Shown here in pieces: positions 28,862-38,256 of a DNA stretch of 64,000 nucleotides. Both the position numbers and the translations under genes were made by a program. The notes below the pieces were generated by a model. The model was not told where the DNA came from. It saw only the letters and a list, made by a program, of their open reading frames with translations, and did not search any database. This DNA is from an uncultured Clostridia bacterium (GTDB lineage: Bacteria > Bacillota > Clostridia > TANB77 > CAG-508). The DNA is taken from the NCBI GenBank assembly GCA_948777935.1, contig CAQDYY010000008.1:1-64000 (forward strand), written 5' to 3'. How positions within the stretch are numbered: position 1 is the first letter of the stretch; every line of letters begins with the position of its first letter.

Positions 28862-30109
28862 ATGTACAAAGAATTAGGAATAAAAGAAAATATATTAAAT
28901 TTAGCAAATGAAGTAGAAGAGGAAATAAAACCTATATTTAATGAAATTAATAAAACATGTGAAGAAAACAGCTTAAAAGTATTACAGGCATTTCGTAAAA
29001 ACAATATATCAGATATGCATTTTAACAGTACAACAGGGTATGGCTATGGAGATATAGGAAGAGATACAATAGAAAAAGTATTTGCCCAAGTTTTAGGTGC
29101 AGAAGATAGCCTTGTTCGTAGCCAATTTATTTCTGGAACACATGCTCTAACAGTTGCACTATTTGCATTTTTAAGACCAGGTAACACAATGCTTAGCATT
29201 TGTGGAAAGCCATATGATACACTTGATTCAGTAATAGGAATAGAAGAAAATGCAAGTTCTTTAAAATCATTTGGAATTAAATATGAACAAATAGATTTAA
29301 TAGATAATGAATTTGATATAGAATCTATTTCTAAAAGAGTAAAAGAGGGAAATATTAAACTAATTGAAATACAACGTTCAAGAGGGTATAGCTTAAGAAA
29401 TAGTATTACAATGGATAAACTAGAAAAAGTAATAAAAATAATAAAAGATATTGATTCTAATATTATAATTATGATTGATAATTGTTACTGCGAATTTGTA
29501 GGAACAAAAGAACCATTGCAAATAGGAGCAGATATTATAGTAGGTTCACTAATTAAAAACTTAGGAGGAGGAATTGCACCAAATGGAGCATATATTGCAG
29601 GAAGAAAAGATTTAGTAGAACTTGCAGGAGAAAGGCTAACATCTCCAGGACAAGGTAAAGAAGTAGGACCAAGCCTAGGAATGAACAAATCTATATTACA
29701 AGGGTTATTCTTTGCACCAAGTGTTGTAGCAAGTAGTTTAAAAACAGCAGTATTTTCTAGTAGAATGTTAGAAAAATTAGGATATAATCCATCTCCTAAA
29801 TATAATGAAAAAAGAGCAGATATAGTACAAACTATTGCATTTGGAAATAAAGAAGATTTAATAAAATATTGTCAAGGTATACAAATGGGTTCACCAGTAG
29901 ACTCAAATTCTATTCCAGAGCCATGGGATATGCCAGGGTATGGAGACCAGGTAATAATGGCAGCAGGAGCATTTACACAAGGTTCATCTATAGAATTATC
30001 GTGTGATGCACCAATACGTCCACCATATGTAGCATTTATGCAAGGTGGGCTTACATATGAATATGGAAAAATAGGAGTACTAAAAGCAATTAGTAATATG
30101 CAAGAATAA
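28862..30109 (+). CDS. PLP-dependent methionine gamma-lyase-like (YnbB family)
   Basis: 415 residues. HFNSTTGYGYGDIGRDTIEKVFAQVLGAEDSLVR and QFISGTHALTVALFAFLRPG lead the fold-type I domain. The PLP lysine lies in VGSLIKNLGGGIAPNGAY, and GSSIELSCDAPIRPPYVAFMQGGLTYE closes it. Family members are annotated as methionine gamma-lyase-like or aluminium resistance proteins; the true substrate is uncertain. First of a run of genes (30122, 30696, 31437, 32756) with short gaps, probably an operon. Confidence 0.88.
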   Translation: MYKELGIKENILNLANEVEEEIKPIFNEINKTCEENSLKVLQAFRKNNISDMHFNSTTGYGYGDIGRDTIEKVFAQVLGAEDSLVRSQFISGTHALTVALFAFLRPGNTMLSICGKPYDTLDSVIGIEENASSLKSFGIKYEQIDLIDNEFDIESISKRVKEGNIKLIEIQRSRGYSLRNSITMDKLEKVIKIIKDIDSNIIIMIDNCYCEFVGTKEPLQIGADIIVGSLIKNLGGGIAPNGAYIAGRKDLVELAGERLTSPGQGKEVGPSLGMNKSILQGLFFAPSVVASSLKTAVFSSRMLEKLGYNPSPKYNEKRADIVQTIAFGNKEDLIKYCQGIQMGSPVDSNSIPEPWDMPGYGDQVIMAAGAFTQGSSIELSCDAPIRPPYVAFMQGGLTYEYGKIGVLKAISNMQE

Positions 30110-30121
30110 AAGGAGAAAGAT

Positions 30122-30685
30122 ATGAAGAATATTGTAATTATTGGAAGACCAAGAGCAGGAAAATCTACTTTAGCTAATATGATATCAGATAAATATCATT
30201 ATCAAATTATAAGAACTGATACAATAAGAAATACTTTTAGAGAGATTATGCCAGAATTAAATATACGACCTCGTACTGCAATTGAAAGTAAGGAATTTCA
30301 AATGTTTTGCAAGGAATTTATGGAAGCTAATATAAGACAAGCAAGGAATAAATATGGTTACGTAATGGAAGGTTGCGAAATATTTGTAAAAGATTGTAAA
30401 GAATTGTATGATAACGGAAATAACTTAATATATGTTTTGGCGCAAAAAAATATCAAACCAGAACAAATGGCTAAAAATATAAAAAAGCATGATATGGTTA
30501 ATGACTGGAGTTATGAAATGAGTGATGAGGAACGAATAGAATATTGTGAAAAGCAAATTGAGAAAGCAAAAATCTGGGAACAAGAATGTAAAATATATGG
30601 ATTAAAGTTTTATGATACATCTAAAGATAGAGATAAAGTATTAAATGAAATTATGGAAGATATTGAAAAGAATATTAAAGAATAG
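30122..30685 (+). CDS. P-loop nucleotide kinase-like protein
   Basis: 187 residues. MKNIVIIGRPRAGKSTLANMI has the Walker A GRPRAGKST, and IIRTDTIR follows as in small nucleoside or adenylate kinase-like folds. YVMEGCEIF sits at the expected acceptor strand. No exact family is recognised. RBS AAAGGAG, 12 bases after the PLP enzyme. Confidence 0.7.
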   Translation: MKNIVIIGRPRAGKSTLANMISDKYHYQIIRTDTIRNTFREIMPELNIRPRTAIESKEFQMFCKEFMEANIRQARNKYGYVMEGCEIFVKDCKELYDNGNNLIYVLAQKNIKPEQMAKNIKKHDMVNDWSYEMSDEERIEYCEKQIEKAKIWEQECKIYGLKFYDTSKDRDKVLNEIMEDIEKNIKE

Positions 30686-30695
30686 AGGTTAAAAT

Positions 30696-31436
30696 ATGAA
30701 TAAAACAGCACCAATTTTAGTGCAAGGAGCAATGGATATAGAAATAGAAGTATTAAAAAATAGTATAGAAGATGTAGAAGAGATTATAATAGATAGCTAT
30801 AAATTCTATAAAGGAAAATTAGAAGGTTATCCTATTGTTATTTCAAAAACAGAAATAGGAATTATGAACTGTGGAATTGCAACATTATTGGGAATTAAAA
30901 ATTTTTTACCTTGTATTATTATAAACCAAGGAACAGCTGGAGGATTTGGAAATATACATAGAGGAGACATTGTTATTGGCCAAGAATGTTTTAACCTTAA
31001 TTCATATAAAACACCATACTTAAAAAAGGGAGAAGGAAGTAATCCGTTTAATTGGGAACTACAAACCTTCCAAGAGGGAATTGACCAATTCGAGAAAATA
31101 GAAGCAGATACAAATATATTTCAATTTATAAAAACACATGAAAAAGAAATTTGGAATGGTAGTGTAGTATATGGAACTATTGGAAGTGGAGATTGTTGGA
31201 ACCAAGAAATAGACTATATTACATATTTAAATGAAAAATATGAAGCATTAGGCGAAGATATGGAAACAATTGGAGCATATAAGATAGCACATAGATATGA
31301 AGTTCCAATAGTAGGAATTAGAGTAATTTCAGATAACGAAATTTTACAAGAAGAATATGACAGAACTCTAGCAGATAAAGCACAAGAATTTGCTATATCA
31401 CTATGTAATAAGTGGATTAAGGAAGGAAATAAATAA
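30696..31436 (+). CDS. MTA/SAH nucleosidase-like (purine nucleoside phosphorylase superfamily)
   Basis: 246 residues. ILVQGAMDIEIEVLKNSI, GIMNCGIATLLGI, IINQGTAGGFGNIHRGDIVIG and EDMETIGAYKIAHRYEVPIVGIRVISD follow the MTAN pattern, with the catalytic aspartate expected in RVISDN. MTAN removes adenine from methylthioadenosine and S-adenosylhomocysteine, which fits the sulphur-amino-acid-like lyase upstream. It is longer and more diverged than typical Pfs, so substrate is open. Confidence 0.75.
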   Translation: MNKTAPILVQGAMDIEIEVLKNSIEDVEEIIIDSYKFYKGKLEGYPIVISKTEIGIMNCGIATLLGIKNFLPCIIINQGTAGGFGNIHRGDIVIGQECFNLNSYKTPYLKKGEGSNPFNWELQTFQEGIDQFEKIEADTNIFQFIKTHEKEIWNGSVVYGTIGSGDCWNQEIDYITYLNEKYEALGEDMETIGAYKIAHRYEVPIVGIRVISDNEILQEEYDRTLADKAQEFAISLCNKWIKEGNK

Positions 31437-32709
31437 ATGAAAGTTGTTGTAATAGGTGGAGGACCAGCAGGAATGCTTGCAGCAATTAGTGCTAGTAAAG
31501 ATGGAAATAGTGTTACCATATTAGAAAAAATGGACAAATCTGGAAAGAAGTTATTAATTACTGGAAAAGGAAGATGTAATATTACAAGTCGGACTAGATA
31601 TAAATGAATTTATACCAAATATTCCAGGAAATGGTAGGTTTCTATATAGTGCGTTTTCTAATTTTACAAACAAAGATATTATAGAACTATTAAAGGGTCA
31701 TGGAGTAAAGGTAAAATTAGAAAGAGGAAATAGAATTTTTCCAGAATCAAATCGTTCTTTAGATGTTTTGAATGCATTGATGTCAGAATTAAGAAAAAAC
31801 AATGTACAAATAATAACAAATGCACAAGTAACAAAAATAATAGTAAAAGATAATAAAGTAATAGGTGTTAATGTAGGGGCAAATTCCATATTTGCCCAAG
31901 AAAGAGAAATAAAAGCAGATAAAGTAATTTTAGCAACAGGAGGAATGAGTTACAAAAAGACTGGTTCAACAGGTGATGGATATAAGTTAGCAAAAGAAAT
32001 AGGTCATAATATTACTAAAATAAAGCCATCATTAGTACCTCTAATATGTAAAGAAGATAAACTATGTAAAAGTTTAGAAGGACTTAGCCTAAGAAATATA
32101 GAAATTAAAATAATAAATAAAGAAAATAAAAAAGTACTATATGAAGATTTTGGAGAAATGATATTTACTAAAAATGGAGTATCAGGTCCCACAATATTAA
32201 GTAGTTCAGCACATTTGTTAAGAGTAAAAAATATAGAACAACTGTTAAAAGAAGATAAAATTATACTACAAATAGATTTAAAACCTGCTTTATTAGAAGA
32301 AACACTTGATAAACGAATTCTAAAAGATTTTACAGAATTTAAAAATAAGCAATTTAAAAATAGTTTAGATGAGTTATTGCCAAAGAAAATGATAGAGCCA
32401 ATAATTAACTTATCACATATTCCAGAAGAAAAAAGAGTAAATGAGATTACTAAAAAGGAAAGACAAGACTTACTAAATTTATTAAAGAGATTTACTCTTA
32501 CTATTAAAGACTTTGGAGACATAGAAGAGGCGATTATTACAGCAGGAGGAATAGATATAAAAGAAGTAAATTCTTCTACTATGGAATCTAAAATTATTAA
32601 TGGATTATATTTTGCAGGAGAAATTTTAGATGTAGATGCATATACAGGTGGGTTTAATTTGCAAATTGCGTATTCTACTGGGTATACAGCAGGAAAATTA
32701 TTACATTAA
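31437..32709 (+). CDS. HI0933/BaiN family flavoprotein, +1 CGG shift
   Basis: 423 residues. MKVVVIGGGPAGMLAAISA is the FAD-binding Rossmann motif, followed by KSGKKLLITGKGRCNIT. The frames meet at CGG 31590-31592 (codon 52): skipping C31590 gives NITSGLDINEFIPNIPGNG. VILATGGMSYKKTGSTGDGYKLAKEIGH and a late GLYFAGEILDVDAYTGGFNLQIAYSTG complete the family. The ATG at 31437 starts immediately after the previous stop. Relatives reduce bile-acid-like or unknown substrates. Confidence 0.9.
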
Positions 32710-32755
32710 AAGTCCGCCACATGGAGCTACTTTATATATAAGGAATGGAAAGGTT

Positions 32756-33375
32756 ATGTTTTATACTATAAAAGAAGATATTAGTGATGAATTAGTAGAG
32801 AAAAAATCTAAATTTATAGCGGATTTGTTTGTTATACAAAATTTACAACAAGCAGATGCTAAAATAAAAGAAATAAAAAAGAAGTATTATGATGCAAAAC
32901 ATCACTGTTTTGCGTATATTACTTTTGATGATGATGGCAAAAAAATAGAAAGATGTAGTGATGATGGAGAACCATCACGGAACTGCAGGAGCACCAATGT
33001 TAGAGCTATTAAGGGGAAAATCTCTTTCTAATGTAGGAATAGTAGTAACTAGATATTTTGGAGGGATTTTACTAGGAACACGGAGGTCTTGTAAGAGCAT
33101 ATGCAGGTGCTACAAAAAAGGTATTAGAACAAGTAGAATTTGTAGAAAAGACACTAGGTAAAGAAATTAGTCTAAGTATAGAGTATAGTGAAATAGAAAA
33201 CTTTAAATATTATTGTAGAAAAAACAATATAAACATTATAAAAGAAGAATATTTAAGTGATGTTATATTTTTAATAGAATTAACAGAAGAAAATTATAAA
33301 AAAATGAAAAATGAAATCGACAATTTTAAACTAAAAATTATACAAATAAACAAAATGGAAGAAAAATACATATAA
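32756..33375 (+). CDS. YigZ/IMPACT family protein, two +1 CGG shifts
   Basis: 205 residues after two shifts. Start ATG 32756 behind AAAGG. FIADLFVIQNLQQADAKIKEIKKKYYDAKHHCFAY is the IMPACT opening. CGG 32978-32980 (codon 75) restores DDGEPSGTAGAPMLELL, and CGG 33081-33083 (codon 109) restores GGILLGTGGLVRAYAGATKK, the two most conserved glycine-rich motifs of the family. The C-terminal DUF1949 ferredoxin-like domain then reads to the stop at 33373. Without both shifts only the first third would be made. Confidence 0.92.
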
Positions 33376-33385
33376 TTTTTACTAG

Positions 33386-33447
33386 AATTGCAATACTTAC
33401 AAAAGAAATTTGAAAAAATTTCCAAAAAAGTATTGCAATTTATTTTA
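33386..33447 (+). terminator. Terminator-like hairpin after yigZ
   Basis: AATTGCAATACTT and AAGTATTGCAATT form a 13-bp stem with an inner AAATTT pair, followed by TATTTTA. Confidence 0.65.
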
Positions 33448-33509
33448 AACAATAATATAATTCGAAATGTAAAATTTTTACAATTTATAAAATATTAGGA
33501 GGAATTAAA

Positions 33510-34331
33510 GTGAAAGAAAAGATTACAGTATTAATAGCAGATGATAATAGTGAATTTGCTAACAATTTGGCAGGATATGTTGAACAAGAGGAAGAAATGG
33601 AAGTTATAGGAATGGCACGTGATGGAAATGAGGCATTTGATATGATTTGCAGTATTAGTCCAGATATTGTTTTATTAGATGTTATTATGCCACATTTAGA
33701 TGGAATTGGTGTATTAGAAAAAATTAAAAATGCAAATTTAAAGAAGACACCTCTTTCAATTATGTTATCAGCTGTAGGACAAGACAAAATTACACAAAGA
33801 GCAATAGATTTAGGAGCAGAATACTATGTAGTAAAACCATTTGACATTAAATTATTACTAAAAAGAATAAAAGACTTAAAAAATTATCAACCACCACAAT
33901 TTAAAAATGTAACAATGATGTCAAGAGAAATTAAAGCTCCATATATAGAAATACCAGAAGAAAACAAAAAGAGTGGAGAAAATTTAGAAGCATTAGTAAC
34001 AAATGTAATCCATGAAGTTGGAGTTCCAGCACATATAAAAGGATATCAATATTTAAGAGAAGCTATAATACTAGTTGTAAGAGATATAGATGTTATAAAT
34101 CAAATTACAAAACAACTATATCCAGAAATTGCAGAAAAATTCCATACAACTCCATCAAGAGTAGAAAGAGCAATACGCCATGCAATAGAAGTAGCATGGG
34201 GAAGAGGACAACAAGAAGCAGTAGAAAGCATATTTGGGTATACAGTATCAGCAGCAAAAGGAAAGCCTACTAATAGTGAATTTATAGCAATGATAGCAGA
34301 TAAGTTAAGACTAGAATTAAAAAGTGCATAA
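33510..34331 (+). CDS. spo0A: Sporulation master regulator Spo0A
   Basis: 273 residues from GTG 33510 behind AGGAGGAA. Receiver domain with the acidic pair D11-D12, phospho-acceptor Asp57 (IVLLDVIMP) and the conserved lysine in YVVKPFD. The C-terminal DNA-binding domain has [16 protein letters not shown] and [28 protein letters not shown]. The last 61 codons are repeated at 42809 as the far junction of an integrated element, so the 3' end of this gene is probably element-derived, with silent changes. Confidence 0.96.
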   Translation: MKEKITVLIADDNSEFANNLAGYVEQEEEMEVIGMARDGNEAFDMICSISPDIVLLDVIMPHLDGIGVLEKIKNANLKKTPLSIMLSAVGQDKITQRAIDLGAEYYVVKPFDIKLLLKRIKDLKNYQPPQFKNVTMMSREIKAPYIEIPEENKKSGENLEALVTNVIHEVGVPAHIKGYQYLREAIILVVRDIDVINQITKQLYPEIAEKFHTTPSRVERAIRHAIEVAWGRGQQEAVESIFGYTVSAAKGKPTNSEFIAMIADKLRLELKSA

Positions 34332-34335
34332 AAGC
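34148..34335. repeat. Left attachment repeat inside the spo0A 3' end
   Basis: 188 bp nearly identical to 42809-42996. The few differences are at synonymous positions (for example CGC/CGA, CTA/TTA, AAG/AAA), and a long central block from GAAGTAGCATGGGG on is identical. The crossover is probably within that block. Confidence 0.85.
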
Positions 34336-34436
34336 TAAAAATATGAAGAGATAATAATTACAAAGAATTAACATTTGTACATTTATCACCAATAGATGCT
34401 TTTTTACACCAATAAATATGATTTTTAAAAGCCTAT

Positions 34437-34484
34437 AAATACCTTTTATTTATTGATTAAGATTTCAATAAATAGGGGGTATTT
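34437..34484 (+). promoter_or_regulatory. 19-bp hairpin covering the integrase RBS
   Basis: AAATACCTTTTATTTATTG (34437-34455) pairs with CAATAAATAGGGGGTATTT (34466-34484) over its full length with three G-T pairs. The RBS GGGGG is buried and the ATG follows three bases later. Read-through RNA from spo0A would be poorly translated here. Confidence 0.65.
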
Positions 34485-34487
34485 TTT

Positions 34488-35477
34488 ATGAAAAAATTTG
34501 ATTATGAAATTGATGACTTTATGACATATTGCAGTTCAAAAAATTTATCAAAAAAGACAATGAGGAGCTATGAACAAACTTTAAAATTATTTGCAAGGTA
34601 TATGACAGAAGAACAACATGTAGAAACTTCAAAAGACGTAACTGATGAAATGGTAAGAAATTATATTGTATATTTAAAGGAACGAGGGAAATATACAATT
34701 GTATCGAATGAAAAGACGTTAAAATTCAATAAACCTTCTAATAGGACAGATTATTCAAAACCAATAAAAAATGTGACGATAAATAATTATATTCGTAATT
34801 TAAAGGTATATTACAATTTCATGGAGGATAACTACTTAACTAAAGTAAATCCATTTAGAAAGGTAAAATTCTTAAAGGCACAACGAAAGAAAAAAACATT
34901 TTTAGATGATGAAAATTTTCATAAATTATTAAAATGCTTAGATACAAGTAAATATGCTGAATATCGTGATTATATTATTATAGAACTTATTTTTGATACA
35001 GGAATGAGAATAGGGGAAACACTTACAATTGATATGACTACTGATTTGGATTTAGATCATAGAGCCATTAACTTACAAGCTGAAAACACAAAAGCAAAAA
35101 TAGCAAGAACAGTATTCTTTTCACAAAAAATGTATGAAGAATTGAAAAGGTGGATTAAATTTAAAGATAGATATATTGAAAGCAATTTGTTATTTCCAAC
35201 ACAATTAAGAGACAAATCACTAGAAATTAATAATTTTGAAAAGAATTATCGTAAATATTGCGAAAGGATAGGAATAGATGAATTTTCTCCACATGGATTA
35301 AGAAACAATTTTGCTAAGCGTTGTTTATTAAATGGAATGGATTTATATACACTTTCAAGAATATTAGGGCATTCATCAGTAAAGGTAACAGAAGAATGTT
35401 ATTTAGATTTAGACGATGAGGATTTAAGAAAAAATTATCAAAAATATTCACCACTTATGAATTTAAAAAGAGGGTAA
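34488..35477 (+). CDS. Tyrosine recombinase/integrase of element 1
   Basis: 329 residues. N-terminal SAM-like core-binding domain (1-125; NLSKKTMRSYEQTLKLFARYM). The catalytic domain has the arginine in IFDTGMRIGETL, HGLRNNFAKR (HxxR), the second histidine in RILGHSSVKVTEE and a tyrosine in CYLDL. It would cut and join the spo0A-end att sites. It lies next to attL, as expected. Confidence 0.93.
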   Translation: MKKFDYEIDDFMTYCSSKNLSKKTMRSYEQTLKLFARYMTEEQHVETSKDVTDEMVRNYIVYLKERGKYTIVSNEKTLKFNKPSNRTDYSKPIKNVTINNYIRNLKVYYNFMEDNYLTKVNPFRKVKFLKAQRKKKTFLDDENFHKLLKCLDTSKYAEYRDYIIIELIFDTGMRIGETLTIDMTTDLDLDHRAINLQAENTKAKIARTVFFSQKMYEELKRWIKFKDRYIESNLLFPTQLRDKSLEINNFEKNYRKYCERIGIDEFSPHGLRNNFAKRCLLNGMDLYTLSRILGHSSVKVTEECYLDLDDEDLRKNYQKYSPLMNLKRG

Positions 35478-35489
35478 GGGGGATAAAAA

Positions 35490-35771
35490 ATGAAAAAGAT
35501 AAAAGAAAAAGAATTAATAAAGATATTAAAAAGGTTTGAAAATAGAAACGTTACAGTCCATATAGAAGGCAGTATTAGTGGACAAGTTATAATAGGAAAA
35601 TTAAAGAGCGAATATAATATAGTAAATGGAAAAATTCAATTAGAAGATAAAGTTTCTAAAAATACAATTGAAATAGAACAATATATGGCATATATGTTAT
35701 TGGCAAATGAAAATCATACAGAATTACAAATTAAACTAGATAATGAAGAAAATATTTCAATAAAAATATAG
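35490..35771 (+). CDS. Hypothetical protein of element 1
   Basis: 93 residues, coupled to the integrase (12-base gap, RBS AAGGGGG). The sequence alternates charged and hydrophobic residues (NVTVHIEGSISGQVIIGKL), suggesting a small beta fold. I do not recognise it. It might act as an excisionase partner, but no HTH is visible. Confidence 0.6.
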   Translation: MKKIKEKELIKILKRFENRNVTVHIEGSISGQVIIGKLKSEYNIVNGKIQLEDKVSKNTIEIEQYMAYMLLANENHTELQIKLDNEENISIKI

Positions 35772-35776
35772 AAAAT

Positions 35777-35806
35777 TTGTTCTTTAAATATAGACTTTTG
35801 TATAAT
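35777..35806 (+). promoter_or_regulatory. Promoter of the toxin RNA
   Basis: TTGTTC 35777-35782 and perfect TATAAT 35801-35806, 18-base spacer. Confidence 0.55.
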
Positions 35807-35857
35807 TATATTATATACTAAGAAAGCCTTTCAAAATATGGAAAGGAGGTGCATGAA

Positions 35858-35874
35858 ATGACTAGTTACGACCT
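35858..35874. repeat. Direct repeat a of the par-like locus
   Basis: ATGACTAGTTACGACCT, 16 of 17 identical to 36031-36047. It spans the peptide start codon. Confidence 0.75.
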
Positions 35875-35941
35875 AATTTGGTTATTACTTCAAGAAGTGA
35901 TAAAACATCAAGAACAAGATAACCAAGACAAGAAAGACTAG
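35858..35941 (+). CDS. 27-residue hydrophobic peptide, candidate type I toxin
   Basis: ATG 35858 follows a strong AAGGAGGTG. The peptide MTSYDLIWLLLQEVIKHQEQ continues with DNQDKKD: a short hydrophobic segment then a charged tail, the layout of Fst/Ldr-type membrane toxins, though without their usual proline/glycine. A 17-bp block including the start codon is repeated at 36031 and is transcribed in antisense, as in the pAD1 par locus. Toxicity is inferred from architecture only. Confidence 0.6.
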   Translation: MTSYDLIWLLLQEVIKHQEQDNQDKKD

Positions 35942-35953
35942 TACATAGTCAAA

Positions 35954-35984
35954 AAGAAGCATTGGGTAAACAGTGCTTCTTTTA
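35954..35984. terminator. Shared bidirectional terminator
   Basis: AGAAGCATTG-GGTAAA-CAGTGCTTCT stem with A-run on the left and T-run on the right. It can end both the toxin RNA and the convergent antisense RNA. Confidence 0.75.
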
Positions 35985-36030
35985 ATATATGAAAAGAACT
36001 AAGTGGGTAAACACTTAGTTCAATGTGCAT

Positions 36031-36047
36031 ATGATTAGTTACGACCT
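36031..36047. repeat. Direct repeat b of the par-like locus
   Basis: ATGATTAGTTACGACCT, one mismatch to repeat a. Confidence 0.75.
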
Positions 36048-36064
36048 TATCAATAGCTAACTAT

Positions 36065-36093
36065 ACTATAGCACATATTATATGATATGTCAA
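36065..36093 (-). promoter_or_regulatory. Strong minus-strand promoter for the antisense RNA
   Basis: On the minus strand: perfect TTGACA (36093-36088), 17 bases, TATAGT (36070-36065). There is no ORF downstream on that strand before the toxin gene, so it should make an untranslated RNA. Confidence 0.75.
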
Positions 36094-36125
36094 ACAGAAA
36101 ATCATATCCATTTAAGAAAATTTTA

Positions 36126-36743
36126 TCAGATAATTCCATGATTAGAATCGTAAAAGGACGTTGGACAATCTGGAAGAGCATCTAAAATTTCCTGTTCATT
36201 TTTAGGTCTAGTTGGATCATCTATCCAATTAGAAGGTGGATTGACTACTAAATTAGATGTTTCAGTTAATCCAAATAGAGCTTTTAAGTGAAATATATTT
36301 CCAGCAGGATTTCCAGATTTTGCGAGTAAATGTTGTGTAAGATATGACATTATCATTTCTTTTGCTCTTTTTATAGTGTCACATCGAAAGTCTCTATGAT
36401 CATTTTCTATTCTGTTTAAAGTTTGCCTATCCATATCTAGCCATATAGAAAGCAATTCTATTGTTGGATACATTTCATTTTCTAGTACGAATATAAAAAA
36501 ATCATCAATAGCAGTTTGCAATTCTTCAAGTGAAGAGTACTTTTTATTCCATACTTGTCTTTTCTTTATTTCAGACTTAAATTCTATAAGTTTTTTATTT
36601 GTTTGCTTAAAAGTTTCGTTAGTAACACTATTCTTTGCTATATACTTAGGTAATAATTGTTTAGAACTGTCTAAAGAATTATTAACCCTTTCTATAGCTA
36701 AATTTTTATCATATGGTAGTATTTCTTTTCCTTTACCTTTCAT
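36126..36743 (-). CDS. Terminase small subunit-like protein
   Basis: 205 residues. The middle and C-terminal parts (MYPTIELLSIWLDMDRQTLNRI; KEMIMSYLTQHLLAKSGNPAGNIFHLKALFGLTE) resemble small terminase proteins, where an HTH is followed by a G-N-P-A-G-xIFxLKxxFG helix motif. In satellites a TerS redirects helper packaging. No large terminase is present. RBS GGAGG. Assignment is by motif only. Confidence 0.6.
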   Translation of the reverse strand: MKGKGKEILPYDKNLAIERVNNSLDSSKQLLPKYIAKNSVTNETFKQTNKKLIEFKSEIKKRQVWNKKYSSLEELQTAIDDFFIFVLENEMYPTIELLSIWLDMDRQTLNRIENDHRDFRCDTIKRAKEMIMSYLTQHLLAKSGNPAGNIFHLKALFGLTETSNLVVNPPSNWIDDPTRPKNEQEILDALPDCPTSFYDSNHGII

Positions 36744-36840
36744 ATTTTACCTCCTATATATTAATAGTATCGTTACATAACGTTACGCCATATTATACAA
36801 TAATTAAGTAACGACAAGTAACGGTAAATCTATTATAGTA

Positions 36841-37968
36841 TTATTGATATCCTAAAATAGGATCATAAGTTTTATTTTCATCAGTGTTTTCAATATTTTC
36901 ATTGCTCCTATTAGGAGAACAGAAATATAATGTTCTTCCTTTAGATCCTCCATTAGGATTTGGAGGAGAATAAAATATATTATCATTTTGCTGTAATTTA
37001 TAACATAAGTCATTAATGTATTTAGTAAGAGATGCTGGCGATTTTTGCTTTGGCGTAATACCAGTTATTTTATATATTTGATCTAATAAATCAGATGAAC
37101 TAATCTCAAATCCATTTGGAAATTCTTTTAATAATTCTTTTATAGTAATAACAACTGGATCATTATCATATAAAGCATTTTTTCTAATTTCAAGTAATTG
37201 TTCTGGTGTAGTTAATAGCGTCCAATGATAAGTATTTTTGTCAAACTTTATAGTTTGCTCATATGATTCGACATCTCTACCAGTAATAGAAAATAAAGTT
37301 TCCTCTTGCATACGATCTGGTTTTGATAATACAATCATTGTATCTGCAGCACCTGCGATTCCATTTGTACCGCTTATTTGATTAAAGACATCATCTTTAT
37401 CTCGTGCTTTTCTTAAGTGATGAACTAGTAAAATGGAAATACCATGCAAGTCTGCAAACTTCTTTAAAGCTCCGACTTCTTTATAATCATAACCATAAGC
37501 TGTTTCAGTGGTTTTCATAGTATCTCTAACTTTCTGCAAAGTATCTATAATAATTAATTTTGTATTAGGGTGAGTTACTAAAAAATTATTCAGTTCTTCT
37601 AATAGTCCAGTAGATATAGAACTGGACATTATGGATAGATATAAATTATTTGGTGCCTCCATACCATTTAAAATTAGATTTAGTCGTGATTGTAATCTAT
37701 TATGGCTGTCTTCTAATGCTAAATAAAGAACATCTCCTTGTAAAGTTTCATTGTTCCAAATAGGTTGTCCAGTAGCAACGCAAACTGCTATATCCAAAGA
37801 CAACCAACTTTTACCAATCTTTGGCTGACTAGCTAAAACAGTTAATCCTTGATATAGTATATTTTGTACTATTATATTTAATTGTGGTAATTCTTTATCT
37901 TGTAATTCTTTAGCAGAAATTACATTTAAAAGTTTTTGACTATTATTAGTCGTAACATTCATAGGCAT
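36841..37968 (-). CDS. RepA-like AAA/RecA-fold ATPase
   Basis: 375 residues from ATG 37968 (MPMNVTTNNSQKLL), chosen for its AAAGGAGG; an ATG at 38004 lies inside the HTH gene. Walker A LASQPKIGKSWLSLDIA, Walker B TKLIIIDTLQKVR and VHHLRKARDKDDVFNQISGTNGIAG match the RepA/AAA_25 helicase family used by plasmids and islands for replication. Translation starts 1 base past the HTH stop, so the two are coupled. The palindromic array upstream may be its origin. Confidence 0.85.
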   Translation of the reverse strand: MPMNVTTNNSQKLLNVISAKELQDKELPQLNIIVQNILYQGLTVLASQPKIGKSWLSLDIAVCVATGQPIWNNETLQGDVLYLALEDSHNRLQSRLNLILNGMEAPNNLYLSIMSSSISTGLLEELNNFLVTHPNTKLIIIDTLQKVRDTMKTTETAYGYDYKEVGALKKFADLHGISILLVHHLRKARDKDDVFNQISGTNGIAGAADTMIVLSKPDRMQEETLFSITGRDVESYEQTIKFDKNTYHWTLLTTPEQLLEIRKNALYDNDPVVITIKELLKEFPNGFEISSSDLLDQIYKITGITPKQKSPASLTKYINDLCYKLQQNDNIFYSPPNPNGGSKGRTLYFCSPNRSNENIENTDENKTYDPILGYQ

Positions 37969-37969
37969 A

Positions 37970-38161
37970 TTATTTTCCTCCTTTTTCTTGTTTAATTTGA
38001 TCAATAATTTTAAATATTTTCTGTTTTTCTTCTGTATTTAATTCTTTTCGTAATTTAGTACTTAATGTGACGTAATGTATTCCTAACTTTTCAGCGATTT
38101 CATACATTCTAACGTTATTCTGGAAAGCCCAAATACGAATATCAGTATTATTAGTTTCCAT
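37970..38161 (-). CDS. Small helix-turn-helix protein
   Basis: 63 residues. IWAFQNNVRMYEIAEKLGIHYVTLSTKLRKEL forms an HTH typical of phage/ICE regulators preceding Rep proteins. It is the first gene of a leftward operon whose upstream region holds three palindromic repeats, so it may bind them. Confidence 0.75.
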   Translation of the reverse strand: METNNTDIRIWAFQNNVRMYEIAEKLGIHYVTLSTKLRKELNTEEKQKIFKIIDQIKQEKGGK

Positions 38162-38256
38162 ATTGATCCTTGAACCTCCTTTAAAGTTGGTAAATGCCTA
38201 TTAAAAATACCAATAAATTTGCTTATAATATAATTTTACTAAATAGAACATATATA

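Larger units (their letters stand above)
35952..36058 (-). ncRNA. Candidate antisense RNA (RNAII-like antitoxin)
   Basis: Transcribed leftwards from the promoter at 36065-36093, ending in the shared terminator. Near its 5' end it carries the complement of the 36031 repeat, able to pair with the toxin start region. A second hairpin, GAACTAAGTG-GGTAAA-CACTTAGTTC (35996-36021), has the same loop as the terminator. Confidence 0.55.
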
